From assembly GCA_934663595.1 (NCBI GenBank), contig CAKUKM010000021.1, positions 1 to 38,771 of the forward strand: DNA of 38,771 nucleotides, in the 5' to 3' direction. Source of the DNA: an uncultured Clostridia bacterium (GTDB lineage: Bacteria; Bacillota; Clostridia; Christensenellales; Aristaeellaceae). How positions within the stretch are numbered: the first letter of the stretch is position 1; every line of letters starts with the position of its first letter. A program made the translations under genes and the position numbers. The notes under the pieces are model-generated. The model was not told where the DNA came from and ran no database searches. It saw only the letters and a list, made by a program, of their open reading frames with translations. Shown here in pieces: positions 21,578 to 29,032 of this stretch.

Positions 21578-22987
21578 ATGCCGGTGAAAACAGCACGATG
21601 GATGGCGATTGCGGCGCTGATGATTCTGCTGACGCTGGCCTCGTTTGCGTATGCGGACGAAAAAGTCGCGTTCAACGCGGATTCGCGCGTGTATTTATTC
21701 CCGAATCTGGAGAGCGTTTATGTCGAGGTCGGCCAGGGCCTTCAGGTCAATTATCAGGGCGACGAGTCCGGCTGGGCGCGCGTGGAATTGAACGGCGCTG
21801 TGGGCTATACCAACGGCGCGCACCTGACGAAGGTGAGCGAAAATGCGGTCACGATGATTCGCAGCGACGCGATCATTGCGCGCGACACGCGGATATTTGC
21901 CGGCCCCTATTATTCGGCGCGGTCGATGGCGGTGCCCGCGGGCATGCGCGTGGAGCTGGTGGCGATCAGCGGCGATTGGGCGATGGTGGCCAACGGAAAT
22001 ATTTACGCCTATATGAATCGCTCCGATGTGGAGCTGGTGGACGCGTTCGGCGAGGGCGAGCTGCTGGCGGCGTATCCGGCGCAGATCAGCCGGAACGCGA
22101 AGGTCTATCTGCTGCCGCACACGGCCTCCGCGTCGATCTCGGTGCCGAAGGGCATGCAGGTAAATCTCTTAAAGGCGCAGTCCGGCTGGGCGCTGATTGA
22201 GAATATGGGCATTCGCGCGTATATTTCCGCGGACTCGGTGGCGCTGATCGAGAGCGCGCCCACGGCCGAGCCCACCGAAAGCCCGGATTATTCGGATTTG
22301 ATGAAAAACGCGGTCGCGATGGCGCTGACGGCGGACGCATACGTGTATGCCGAGCCGAGCGAGTCGGCCGAGAAGCTGCAGCTTTCGAAGGGCACGCAGG
22401 TGAATTTCCTGGCTGCAAACGGCGATTGGGCGCTGATTGAAAGAAGCGGCAATTACGGATTTATCTATCGTACGTTCCTGGGCGCCATTGCGACGCCCGC
22501 GCCGACGCCGAAGCCCACGGAGAATCCGGGCAGCGTGCTCGACTACATGAACAGCTCCAAATACACCAACGAGCAGAAATGCTATTTCTATCTGACGGGC
22601 GAGATGGGGCTGAACGCGGCGGCGGCGTGCGGCGTGCTGAGCAATATCCGCGCCGAATGCAATTTCAACCCCAACGACCAGACCGGCAAATACTACGGTC
22701 TCTGCCAGTGGGGCGACGGCCGGCTTTCCAATATGAAGAAATACTGCGAAAAGAACGGCTATGATTATCAGACGCTCGAGGGTCAGCTGCGGTTTTTGCA
22801 ATACGAGCTGGAAAACACGTATCCGAAGGTGATGAAGATGCTGAAGGATACGCCGGACACGCCCGCGGGCGCGTATGAGGCCGGCTACAGCTTCTGCTAT
22901 GATTACGAGCGCCCCGCGTCGCGCACGGCCTCGTCGATCAAGCGCGGCAACATGGCGAAGGACACCTATTATCCGAAATATATCTAA
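21578..22987 (+). CDS. Secreted SH3-repeat protein with phage-lysozyme-like domain
   Basis: This is a 469-aa secreted protein. It has a signal peptide (1-26, ending ASFAYA), then at least four bacterial SH3-type repeats (about 27-305), each with a pattern such as VYLFPNLES, GLQVNYQGDESGWARVEL or GTQVNFLAANGDWALIERS. A short Pro/Thr linker (ATPAPTPKPTENPG) leads to a C-terminal domain (about 325-469). This last part resembles the phage-tail lysozyme fold (Phage_lysozyme2 type), with the likely catalytic Glu in ACGVLSNIRAECNFNPND, then YGLCQWGDGRLSNM and GAYEAGYSFCYDYERP. It probably binds and cuts peptidoglycan outside the cell. GGAGG lies 4 bases before the start. The gene is monocistronic, ending at a strong terminator. 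Confidence 0.88.
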   Translation: MPVKTARWMAIAALMILLTLASFAYADEKVAFNADSRVYLFPNLESVYVEVGQGLQVNYQGDESGWARVELNGAVGYTNGAHLTKVSENAVTMIRSDAIIARDTRIFAGPYYSARSMAVPAGMRVELVAISGDWAMVANGNIYAYMNRSDVELVDAFGEGELLAAYPAQISRNAKVYLLPHTASASISVPKGMQVNLLKAQSGWALIENMGIRAYISADSVALIESAPTAEPTESPDYSDLMKNAVAMALTADAYVYAEPSESAEKLQLSKGTQVNFLAANGDWALIERSGNYGFIYRTFLGAIATPAPTPKPTENPGSVLDYMNSSKYTNEQKCYFYLTGEMGLNAAAACGVLSNIRAECNFNPNDQTGKYYGLCQWGDGRLSNMKKYCEKNGYDYQTLEGQLRFLQYELENTYPKVMKMLKDTPDTPAGAYEAGYSFCYDYERPASRTASSIKRGNMAKDTYYPKYI

Positions 22988-22999
22988 ATCACGACGCGC

Positions 23000-23044
23000 A
23001 ATCCGCCCATGAACTGGCAAAACGCCGGCATGGGCGGATTTTTG
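23000..23044 (+). terminator. Terminator of the SH3/lysozyme gene
   Basis: AATCCGCCCATG (23000-23011) pairs with CATGGGCGGATT (23029-23040), followed by TTTG. The stem is a perfect 12 bp and lies 13 bp past the stop. Confidence 0.8.
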
Positions 23045-23048
23045 CGGC

Positions 23049-23077
23049 TTGCAACCCGGCGCGAAACGCGGTATACT
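23049..23077 (+). promoter_or_regulatory. Promoter of the sulfatase-maturase gene
   Basis: TTGCAA (23049-23054) and TATACT (23072-23077) have a 17-base spacer. The leader to ATG 23140 is about 55 nt and contains a GC-rich inverted repeat (CGCCGC near 23095 with GCGGCG near 23107). Confidence 0.7.
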
Positions 23078-23139
23078 ATTCATTATGAAGGCAGCGCCGC
23101 ATTTGCGCGGCGTTGCCATAACGCTCCCGGAGGAGAAAG

Positions 23140-24273
23140 ATGAATTTATCGATCATGATCAAGCCTGCGTCCAGCCTGTGCAATCTGCGATGCCGGTATT
23201 GCTTTTATCACGACCTGGCGGAGAACCGCGACGTGGCCAATTACGGCGTAATGAGCGATGAAACGCGCGTAAAGCTGCTCGAGCGCGCGTTCGAGGCGCT
23301 GCCCGAGGGACGAAACACGCTTTCGCTGATCTTTCAGGGCGGCGAGCCGATGATCGCGGGCCTGCCCTTTTTTGAAAAGCTGGAGGACGATATCCGGCGG
23401 CTCGGGCGCAGGGACGTGGCCGTTCACCGCTGCGTGCAGACGAACGGCACGCTGATTGACGACGAATGGGCGACGTTTTTCGCGCGGCATAAGTATTTGC
23501 TGGGCGTATCGCTCGACGGCCCGGCGGAGATTCAGAACGCGCTGCGCATAGACGCGGCCGGCAAGGGCAGCTTCAGCCGCGTGCAGGCGGGAATTGCGTG
23601 TTTGAAGCGGCACGGCGTGGATTACAATATCCTGTCCGTCGTGTCGGGGGACGTGGCGCGGCACGGGCGGAAGGTGTACGGTTTTTTCCGCAAAAACGGC
23701 TGGGATTATATTCAATTCATTCCCTGCATGGACCCGATCGACGGCCGCCGCGAGCCGTTCAGCCTTTCGCCCGCGCAGTACGGCCGATTCCTGATCGAGA
23801 CGTTCGGGCTGTACGAGCAGGAGCTGCTGCGCGGCGGGCGCGTGTCCGTGCGCTGGTTTGACAATCTGATCGATCTGGCCGCGGGATATCCGCCGGAGAG
23901 CTGCGGCATGACCGGCGTTTGCGCGTGCCATTTCGTGATGGAGGCCGACGGCAGCGTCTATCCGTGCGATTTTTACGTCGACGACGCGCATCGGCTGGGC
24001 AGCGTGTACGATACCGGCTTTCGCGAGATGTTTGAATGCGAAACCTCGCGCGCGTTCGTGCGCGAATCGATGCAGGCGAATGAGAAATGCCGCGCGTGCC
24101 GATGGTTTTCGCTGTGCCGCGGCGGCTGCCGCCGCTATCGCGATCCGGGTGAGGGCAGCGTGCCCGGCGAGGGCAATACCCTCGGCCTGAATCGCCTTTG
24201 CGAGGCATATGAGATGTTCTTTTCGGAATGCGCGGATCGCGTGGTGCGGCTCGCGCAGATGATGAAAGGATAG
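23140..24273 (+). CDS. Anaerobic sulfatase-maturating enzyme (radical SAM/SPASM)
   Basis: This is a 377-aa cytoplasmic radical SAM enzyme that converts the active-site Cys (or Ser) of sulfatases to formylglycine without oxygen. The SAM cluster is C14-x3-C18-x2-C21 (SSLCNLRCRYCFYHD). LIFQGGEPMIAGLPFF is the GGEP motif. CVQTNGTLID and GVSLDGPAEIQN are typical of anSME. Auxiliary-cluster cysteines occur in SCGMTGVCACHF, YPCDFY and CRACRWFSLCRGGC. The PCMDPIDGR region contains the Asp proposed to act in the family. The two sulfatases at 32.9 and 34.7 kb both have Cys-type motifs, which fits this partner. GGAGG precedes the start. A modular hairpin element follows 34 bp after the stop. Confidence 0.93.
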   Translation: MNLSIMIKPASSLCNLRCRYCFYHDLAENRDVANYGVMSDETRVKLLERAFEALPEGRNTLSLIFQGGEPMIAGLPFFEKLEDDIRRLGRRDVAVHRCVQTNGTLIDDEWATFFARHKYLLGVSLDGPAEIQNALRIDAAGKGSFSRVQAGIACLKRHGVDYNILSVVSGDVARHGRKVYGFFRKNGWDYIQFIPCMDPIDGRREPFSLSPAQYGRFLIETFGLYEQELLRGGRVSVRWFDNLIDLAAGYPPESCGMTGVCACHFVMEADGSVYPCDFYVDDAHRLGSVYDTGFREMFECETSRAFVRESMQANEKCRACRWFSLCRGGCRRYRDPGEGSVPGEGNTLGLNRLCEAYEMFFSECADRVVRLAQMMKG

Positions 24274-24277
24274 GAAA

Positions 24278-24303
24278 AGCCGCCGCGAAACGCGACGGCT
24301 TTA
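24278..24303 (+). terminator. Hairpin after the maturase gene
   Basis: AAGCCGCCGCG (24278-24288) faces CGCGACGGCTT (24292-24302) with an AAA loop and one mismatch. The T-run is very short (TTTA), so termination would be inefficient. It leads straight into the modular hairpin element. Confidence 0.45.
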
Positions 24304-24307
24304 GCTT

Positions 24308-24597
24308 GTGGACGGGGGAGCAAGCTCCCCCGCCACTACCACCCCCACGGTGCCGAGTCAAAATCTTCGATTTTGCCGTCGGCAGTTTCGCCTTTGGCGA
24401 AACCTGAAAACCCAAAGGGTTTTCAGCCTTTGCAAGTTTTGCTTGAGTCCTGCGGACTCCGGCCGCAAAACTTGTAAGGTAGCTATTTTCTCTCCGGGAA
24501 ATGGGATTTCCCTGCGATAAAATAGCCCCGCCCCCGACGTACACGCCGCCGGGTACGATTGAAAGTTCGAGAGGGCTTCGGCCCTCTCGAGCTCTCC
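24308..24597 (+). repeat. Modular hairpin element, copy 2 (long form, about six hairpins)
   Basis: This fills most of the 373-bp gap between the maturase (+) and the sensor kinase (-). Module A (24308-24346) holds GGGGGAGCAAGCTCCCCC. Three extra units follow: TGCCGA...TCGGCA (24351-24384) enclosing CAAAATC-TTC-GATTTTG; GTTTCGCC-TTT-GGCGAAAC (24385-24403); CTGAAAACCC-AAA-GGGTTTTCAG (24404-24426). Module B (24431-24476) is TGCAAGTTTTGC...GCAAAACTTGTA around GAGTCC-TGC-GGACTC. Module C (24482-24526) is GCTATTTT...AAAATAGC around GGGAAAT-GGG-ATTTCCC. Module D is 24556-24597, with a TTCG loop. From 24465 to 24531 (67 bp) it matches copy 3 exactly. No open reading frame of interest. Nothing else is seen in 24598-24646. 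Confidence 0.85.
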
Positions 24598-24646
24598 TGG
24601 GGTTTTGACTGCTCGAAGCGCCGTATTTTGCGATAGATAGGGAAAT

Positions 24647-26395
24647 TCATTCCCCGATCGGAGGTTTTACGAATTTCACGGCGGGGAAGCGCAGCATCAG
24701 GCGCGTCCAGCCGTTCGCGGACAGCAGGGTAAGGCCGTATTCCTCGCCGTATTGCAGCTGAATGCGGCGCTGAATGTTCAGCAGGCCGAAGGATTTGCCG
24801 TATTTTTCGTGGGCCTCCATCATGTCGAACAGCTGCAACTGCAGGCGCTGCTGGAGCTCGGCGAGCTTTTCGGCGCTGATGCCCGCGCCATTGTCGGCCA
24901 CCTCGATGTGCACGACGCCGCCCTCGACGCGGCCGAGAATGCGAATCGTTCCGCCGCCGTCGGACGCGGCCACGCCGTGGATGATCGCGTTTTCGACCAG
25001 CGGCTGAATGATCATGCAGGGGCAGGCGCAGTCCAGCACGTCGTCGCCGATTTCGATCTCATAGGAGAAGCGATTCTGATAGCGAATGTCGATAATCTTC
25101 AGATACTGGCGAACGATGCCCATCTCTTCGCGCAGCGGCACCTGCTGCATTTCGCGAATGGAATAGCGCAGGATCGCCGAAAGCGCGCTGGAGATGGCGG
25201 AAATGTCCTCCACGCCGTGGATGATCGCCAGCGAGCGCACGCATTGCAGGGTGTTGAACAGGAAATGCGGATTGATCTGGCTCTGCAGCGCGTAGAGCTC
25301 GGCCTCGTTGTTGCGCAGCTGCGTTTCGAGCAGCTCGGTCTGCATGTGAATGGCGTTGCTGTGCGCTTCCTCGAGCTGCGCGACCATGCGATTGATGCTG
25401 CCGACGATTACGTCCAGCTCCGGAACGAACGTTGCCGAGAGCGGCTGATGGCTGCTGGAGAGCGCGGGAATGGCCTCGACCAGCTGGTGAATCGGCTGAA
25501 CGAGCCGCTGGCGCAGCACGCGCGAGAAATACAGAAGCGTAAACGCCACATACGCGATCATCATGCCGAGCATGGCGGCCACGATCGACGTAATCTGCCC
25601 GCGATAGCCGCCCTGGCTGGAGACGCGAATGCCGAGAGGCAGCGCGCTCGACGGAAGCGACGCGGACACGCACGAGCGCGTTTCCACAAAAGCGCCGCCT
25701 GTGGAGGAAGCGATCTCGCGACCGGTCTCGTCCTCGAGCGTGCAGCGATACGGCGAGGACAGATCCAGCTTCAGAATCGATTCCAGCGCCGATTGCCGGC
25801 AGGCCAGCACCACCGTGCCGATTCGAACCGCGTCGGCGCGCGCGCTGGTGGAAATCAGCGGGAAGAGGTAAATGAACATCGGATCATGCTCGCCGCGGAA
25901 ATCCGGAAAGAAGAAATAGCGCGGGCCGGAGAGCGCCGTGGAGGAAAAATCATACGCGCCCTCGGCCTTCATCAGATCGATATAGCTGAGCGAATAGTTG
26001 TTGTAAAAGCTCCGGATTGCGCCGCTGCAGGTGACGACCGCCATGTCCTGGATGATGTTGGAATAGACCACGGTGAGGTTGACGATGTCGAAGATGGCCT
26101 CCAGCCGCTCCGGCGACTGCGCGTTGCTCGGCATGAAAAAGCTCGTGAGCGCTTCGGACGTGGAAAGATACCGCCCGACCGTCTGCAGCGTTGAATCCAC
26201 CAGATTCAGCGATTCATCCATCGACGAGGCGAGCGAGGAGACGTATTCCTGCGACGAGCGCCGCGAATCCACCGCCAGATACGTCACGCACAGGGCGACG
26301 ATCAATACCAGCATCACAAAGCAGCGAACGGTGGAAACCAGCAGAATGTTCTTTAAATGAACGGGCTTTTTGCGATTGCTTTTCAAAAAGGGCAT
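24647..26395 (-). CDS. YesM-type sensor histidine kinase
   Basis: This is a 582-aa membrane kinase. TM1 is near residues 17-43 (VRCFVMLVLIVALCVTYLAV), a large extracytoplasmic sensor region is at about 45-265, and TM2 is near 265-292 (SIVAAMLGMMIAYVAFTLLY). A HAMP-like coiled linker follows, then the His_kinase domain with NPHFLFNTLQCVRSL (phospho-His near 377). The ATPase domain has PLVENAIIHGV (N box) and EVADNGAGIS (G1 box). Such kinases usually sense extracellular glycans or peptides and regulate a nearby ABC transporter. It starts 5 bp after the response regulator stop with only a weak ribosome-binding site, so coupling is likely. The divergent transporter-sulfatase operon is the probable target. 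Confidence 0.93.
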   Translation of the reverse strand: MPFLKSNRKKPVHLKNILLVSTVRCFVMLVLIVALCVTYLAVDSRRSSQEYVSSLASSMDESLNLVDSTLQTVGRYLSTSEALTSFFMPSNAQSPERLEAIFDIVNLTVVYSNIIQDMAVVTCSGAIRSFYNNYSLSYIDLMKAEGAYDFSSTALSGPRYFFFPDFRGEHDPMFIYLFPLISTSARADAVRIGTVVLACRQSALESILKLDLSSPYRCTLEDETGREIASSTGGAFVETRSCVSASLPSSALPLGIRVSSQGGYRGQITSIVAAMLGMMIAYVAFTLLYFSRVLRQRLVQPIHQLVEAIPALSSSHQPLSATFVPELDVIVGSINRMVAQLEEAHSNAIHMQTELLETQLRNNEAELYALQSQINPHFLFNTLQCVRSLAIIHGVEDISAISSALSAILRYSIREMQQVPLREEMGIVRQYLKIIDIRYQNRFSYEIEIGDDVLDCACPCMIIQPLVENAIIHGVAASDGGGTIRILGRVEGGVVHIEVADNGAGISAEKLAELQQRLQLQLFDMMEAHEKYGKSFGLLNIQRRIQLQYGEEYGLTLLSANGWTRLMLRFPAVKFVKPPIGE

Positions 26396-26400
26396 GGCTT

Positions 26401-27126
26401 TCAGGCTTTCTGCGCGCCGCGGCGATATTCCGCGGGAGTCCGGTTCGTGGCACGCTTGAATACGCGGTTGAAATAGGTGTTGTCGGAAAAGCCGCAGCGC
26501 AGCGCGATTTCGGCAATCGGCAGCGCCGTGTCGGTCAGGAGCCGCTGGGCGTTTTCCAGGCGGCGCTGCGTCAGATACTGAACGTAGGTCTGGCCGATAT
26601 GCTTCTGAAACAGATGGCAGATGTAGTTTTTGTTGTAGCCGAGCGAATCCGCCACGTCCTCCAGGCGCAGCTTTTCCGCCGCGTGCAGGTCGATGTATTC
26701 CAGAATTTCGGAAAACTGCGGGTCGATCGCGGGCGACTGCGGTTGATCGGCCGACAGCTCGCGCGAGAGCTGGTAGAGATACTGATGGATTTCCTCCGGC
26801 TCGAGGGGCTTTACAAAGTAGTTCTGAACGCCCAGGCGGATCGCCGTGCGCGCGTATTCGAAATCGGAGTAGCCGGAGAGAATCGCGAAATGCGAATCCA
26901 CTTTCTTTTCCTTCAGGCGGCGAATCAGCTCCAGACCGTCCATGCCGGGCATGCGGATATCGACCAGAATCAGGCTGTAGCGCATGCGGGGAATTTCATT
27001 AAGAGCCTCGGCGGGGCTGGAATAGTGTTTGGTGAATTTAAAGCCGAAGCGCGCCCAATCGACGCTGTGCTGGGCGTCGACCGCCGCCCACGGTTCATCG
27101 TCTACAATACAGACGTGAAAAGCCAT
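26401..27126 (-). CDS. AraC-type response regulator (YesN-like, short)
   Basis: This is a 241-aa DNA-binding response regulator. The receiver domain (1-120) has the acidic pocket VDDEP (D9, D10), phospho-acceptor D56 in LILVDIRMPGMDG and K106 in YFVKPLE. The C-terminal AraC/XylS double helix-turn-helix (about 142-238) has LRLEDVADSLGYNKNYICHL and ETALRCGFSDNTYFNRVFKR-type sequence. It lacks the long middle region of many YesN proteins, which exceed 350 aa. The start at 27126 follows AGGTGA. A GTG three codons upstream overlaps that site. Divergent from the solute-binding gene with a 155-bp AT-rich intergenic region, where it probably binds. Confidence 0.92.
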   Translation of the reverse strand: MAFHVCIVDDEPWAAVDAQHSVDWARFGFKFTKHYSSPAEALNEIPRMRYSLILVDIRMPGMDGLELIRRLKEKKVDSHFAILSGYSDFEYARTAIRLGVQNYFVKPLEPEEIHQYLYQLSRELSADQPQSPAIDPQFSEILEYIDLHAAEKLRLEDVADSLGYNKNYICHLFQKHIGQTYVQYLTQRRLENAQRLLTDTALPIAEIALRCGFSDNTYFNRVFKRATNRTPAEYRRGAQKA

Positions 27127-27145
27127 AACTCTCACCTGCGATAAT

Positions 27146-27157
27146 TTGATAGATCAA
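27146..27157. promoter_or_regulatory. Possible operator in the regulator/transporter intergenic region
   Basis: TTGATAGATCAA is an inverted repeat (TTGAT-AG-ATCAA) in the AT-rich 155-bp region between the divergent response regulator and solute-binding genes. Its location suits a regulator site, but a short AT-rich palindrome can arise by chance. Confidence 0.25.
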
Positions 27158-27204
27158 CAAAAATATAGATGTGAATTGTCCAATAACATCTTAACATAGT
27201 TCAT

Positions 27205-27232
27205 CTGCCTTTTGCAAGGACTATGCTAAAAT
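27205..27232 (+). promoter_or_regulatory. Possible promoter of the transporter-sulfatase operon
   Basis: An extended -10, TGC-TAAAAT (27224-27232), lies 49 bp before the solute-binding protein start. The -35 at 16 bases is poor (CTGCCT), as expected if an activator such as the divergent AraC-type regulator is needed. Confidence 0.35.
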
Positions 27233-27281
27233 ATTAACAGCAGCTGCCGGACAGGCGGCGAAAATGAAGGAGGAACCATCC

Positions 27282-28886
27282 ATGAAGAAAGTCCTGGGTA
27301 TGATCCTGGCAATGTGCCTGCTGCTTTGCTCCGCGGGCGCGGCGCTGGCCGAATCCGGCGATTCTGCGCTGATCGTCGGCGAGTACATCCTGGATACCGA
27401 AGTTGCGAACATGAACCCCTACGTGACCGCGGGCACGAAGTCCGAAACCCTGCGCGGCCTGACCTACGACGCGCTGATCTTCTTCAACCCCATCGACGGC
27501 ACCTTCGTTCCGATGCTGGCGACCGAATGGGCGTTCAACGACGATTACACCGCCATCACCTTCAAGCTCCGCGAGGGCGTGACCTGGCATGACGGCGAGG
27601 CGTTCAACGCGGAAGACGTCGTGTTCACCTACAATATGCTCAATGGCACCACGCTCGATACCTACGGCCTGTGGAACAAGATCTCGAGCGTTGAGGCGAC
27701 CGGCGATTACGAAGTGACCATCAGCTTCTCCGAGCCGTTCTCTTCGTTCCTCGCGTACTGCGGCAGCTGCTACATCGTTCCGGAGCACATCTGGAGCCAG
27801 GTGGGCGACGTTGCGGCGTATCTGAACACCGAGCCCGTCGGCACCGGCGCGTTCGTATTCAGCAAGTACACCACGGGCACCGATCTGCAGTACACCGCCA
27901 ATGAGAATTACTGGGCGGGCCGTCCGCAGGTGGACAACCTGGTGATCGAAATGTACAACTCTTCCCCCAACGTAACGCTCGCGCTGATGGCCGGCGACGT
28001 GGACTGCACGTTCGGCACGATGGCGATGTCCTATCTGCCCCAGCTGCTGGCGCAGGAGAACATGAAGCTGCAGATGTACGCCGGCATGGGCAACTACGTC
28101 GTTTCCATGAACATGGAAAACGAGCTGCTCAAGGATAAGGCGGTTCGTCAGGCGATGTGCATGGCGATCGACCAGAGCTCTCTGATCAGCCGCTGCGAAT
28201 ACGACGCGGTGTACCCGATCAACATGGCGTGGCTGCCGGATCTGTTCGGCGAGTACGTCAACAAGGACGCGAACGCGGTTCTGCAGTACGACGTGGCCGG
28301 CGCGCGCCAGCTGCTTGAGGACGCGGGCTACGCGCTCGGCGACGACGGCATTTACCAGAAGGACGGCAATCGCCTCTCGTTCACCTATTACAACGCCTCC
28401 GGCGCTCCCGCGCAGCAGATGGAAGCGGGCATGATCCAGCAGTACCTGCTGAACGTCGGCATCGAAATCACCCCGAAGATCGCGACCTGGGCGGAACTCG
28501 CCACGATCCGTCAGCAGGGCAACTTCGACCTGATCCAGCTCAGCTACAATCTGGTCGCCGATCCCTATGCTTCCCTGTACAGCTTCTTCCATTCCTCTCA
28601 GACCGCTCCGTCCGGCGAAGCGAGCGTGGGCCAGAACTACTTCCGCTATCGCAATGAGGAGCTCGACGCCCTGATCGAGAAGATCGGCGTCGAGACCGAC
28701 GAAACGGCCAAGAAGGAAATGATCTATCAGGCGCAGGATATCATTGCCAATGACTACATCTATCTTCCGATGTACAATGTCGGCGGCCACAATCCTTACT
28801 ACGACGGCAACCGTGTGACCGGTTGGAGCGAGGAATATCCGCTGAACTTCTCCCTGAACCTGATCGGCGTTCATCCGGTAGGCTGA
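27282..28886 (+). CDS. Family 5 solute-binding protein of the sulfatase-linked ABC transporter
   Basis: This is a 534-aa SBP_bac_5 protein. The signal sequence (1-24) reads MKKVLGMILAMCLLLCSAGA then ALA-ESG. The only Cys candidates for lipidation have Leu at -1 (LLLC), a poor lipobox, while AALA-E fits signal peptidase I. The mature part has the family signature region AITFKLREGVTWHDGEAFN, then DKAVRQAMCMAIDQSSLI near 285-300 and GARQLLEDAGYALGDDGIYQ. It is the first gene of an operon with two permeases, two ATPases and two sulfatases. The ligand could be an oligopeptide, but a sulfated oligosaccharide or glycopeptide is suggested by context. GGAGG lies 8 bases before ATG 27282. Confidence 0.92.
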   Translation: MKKVLGMILAMCLLLCSAGAALAESGDSALIVGEYILDTEVANMNPYVTAGTKSETLRGLTYDALIFFNPIDGTFVPMLATEWAFNDDYTAITFKLREGVTWHDGEAFNAEDVVFTYNMLNGTTLDTYGLWNKISSVEATGDYEVTISFSEPFSSFLAYCGSCYIVPEHIWSQVGDVAAYLNTEPVGTGAFVFSKYTTGTDLQYTANENYWAGRPQVDNLVIEMYNSSPNVTLALMAGDVDCTFGTMAMSYLPQLLAQENMKLQMYAGMGNYVVSMNMENELLKDKAVRQAMCMAIDQSSLISRCEYDAVYPINMAWLPDLFGEYVNKDANAVLQYDVAGARQLLEDAGYALGDDGIYQKDGNRLSFTYYNASGAPAQQMEAGMIQQYLLNVGIEITPKIATWAELATIRQQGNFDLIQLSYNLVADPYASLYSFFHSSQTAPSGEASVGQNYFRYRNEELDALIEKIGVETDETAKKEMIYQAQDIIANDYIYLPMYNVGGHNPYYDGNRVTGWSEEYPLNFSLNLIGVHPVG

Positions 28887-28948
28887 ATGCCCGAGGGGGA
28901 AGGGGCGGAACGGACGGATTGACCTTTCCCTAAAAGTTCGCTTTGGAG

Positions 28949-28982
28949 GGGCGTGAGCGGTGCAATCGCGCGGCTCGCGCCC
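28949..28982 (+). promoter_or_regulatory. Intercistronic hairpin after the solute-binding gene
   Basis: GGGCGTGAGC (28949-28958) pairs fully, with one G-U, to GCTCGCGCCC (28973-28982). It is followed by TTTCCTC, not a real T-run. It sits in the 146-bp gap between the binding-protein and permease genes, where such stems often stabilise the upstream mRNA or thin out downstream transcription. Confidence 0.5.
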
Positions 28983-29032
28983 TTTCCTCATTCCCTGCGG
29001 CGGAACAATGCATTTAAAGGCGGTCGATTGAT

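Noticed and set aside
23085..23261. Small open frame starting before and overlapping the maturase gene
   Set aside because: It lacks a ribosome-binding site and its codons shadow the maturase in another frame.
24308..24597. CRISPR array or integron attC-like site
   Set aside because: Units are palindromes of different sequence and length with no spacer/direct-repeat regularity, and there are no cas or integrase genes in the window.
24556..24597. Module D of the hairpin element as a simple intrinsic terminator
   Set aside because: The stem is strong but is followed by AGCTCTCCTGG instead of a T-run in all copies.
27136..27264. A defined promoter for the response regulator/sensor kinase genes
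   Set aside because: The AT-rich region contains several weak hexamers on the minus strand but none with acceptable spacing to call.
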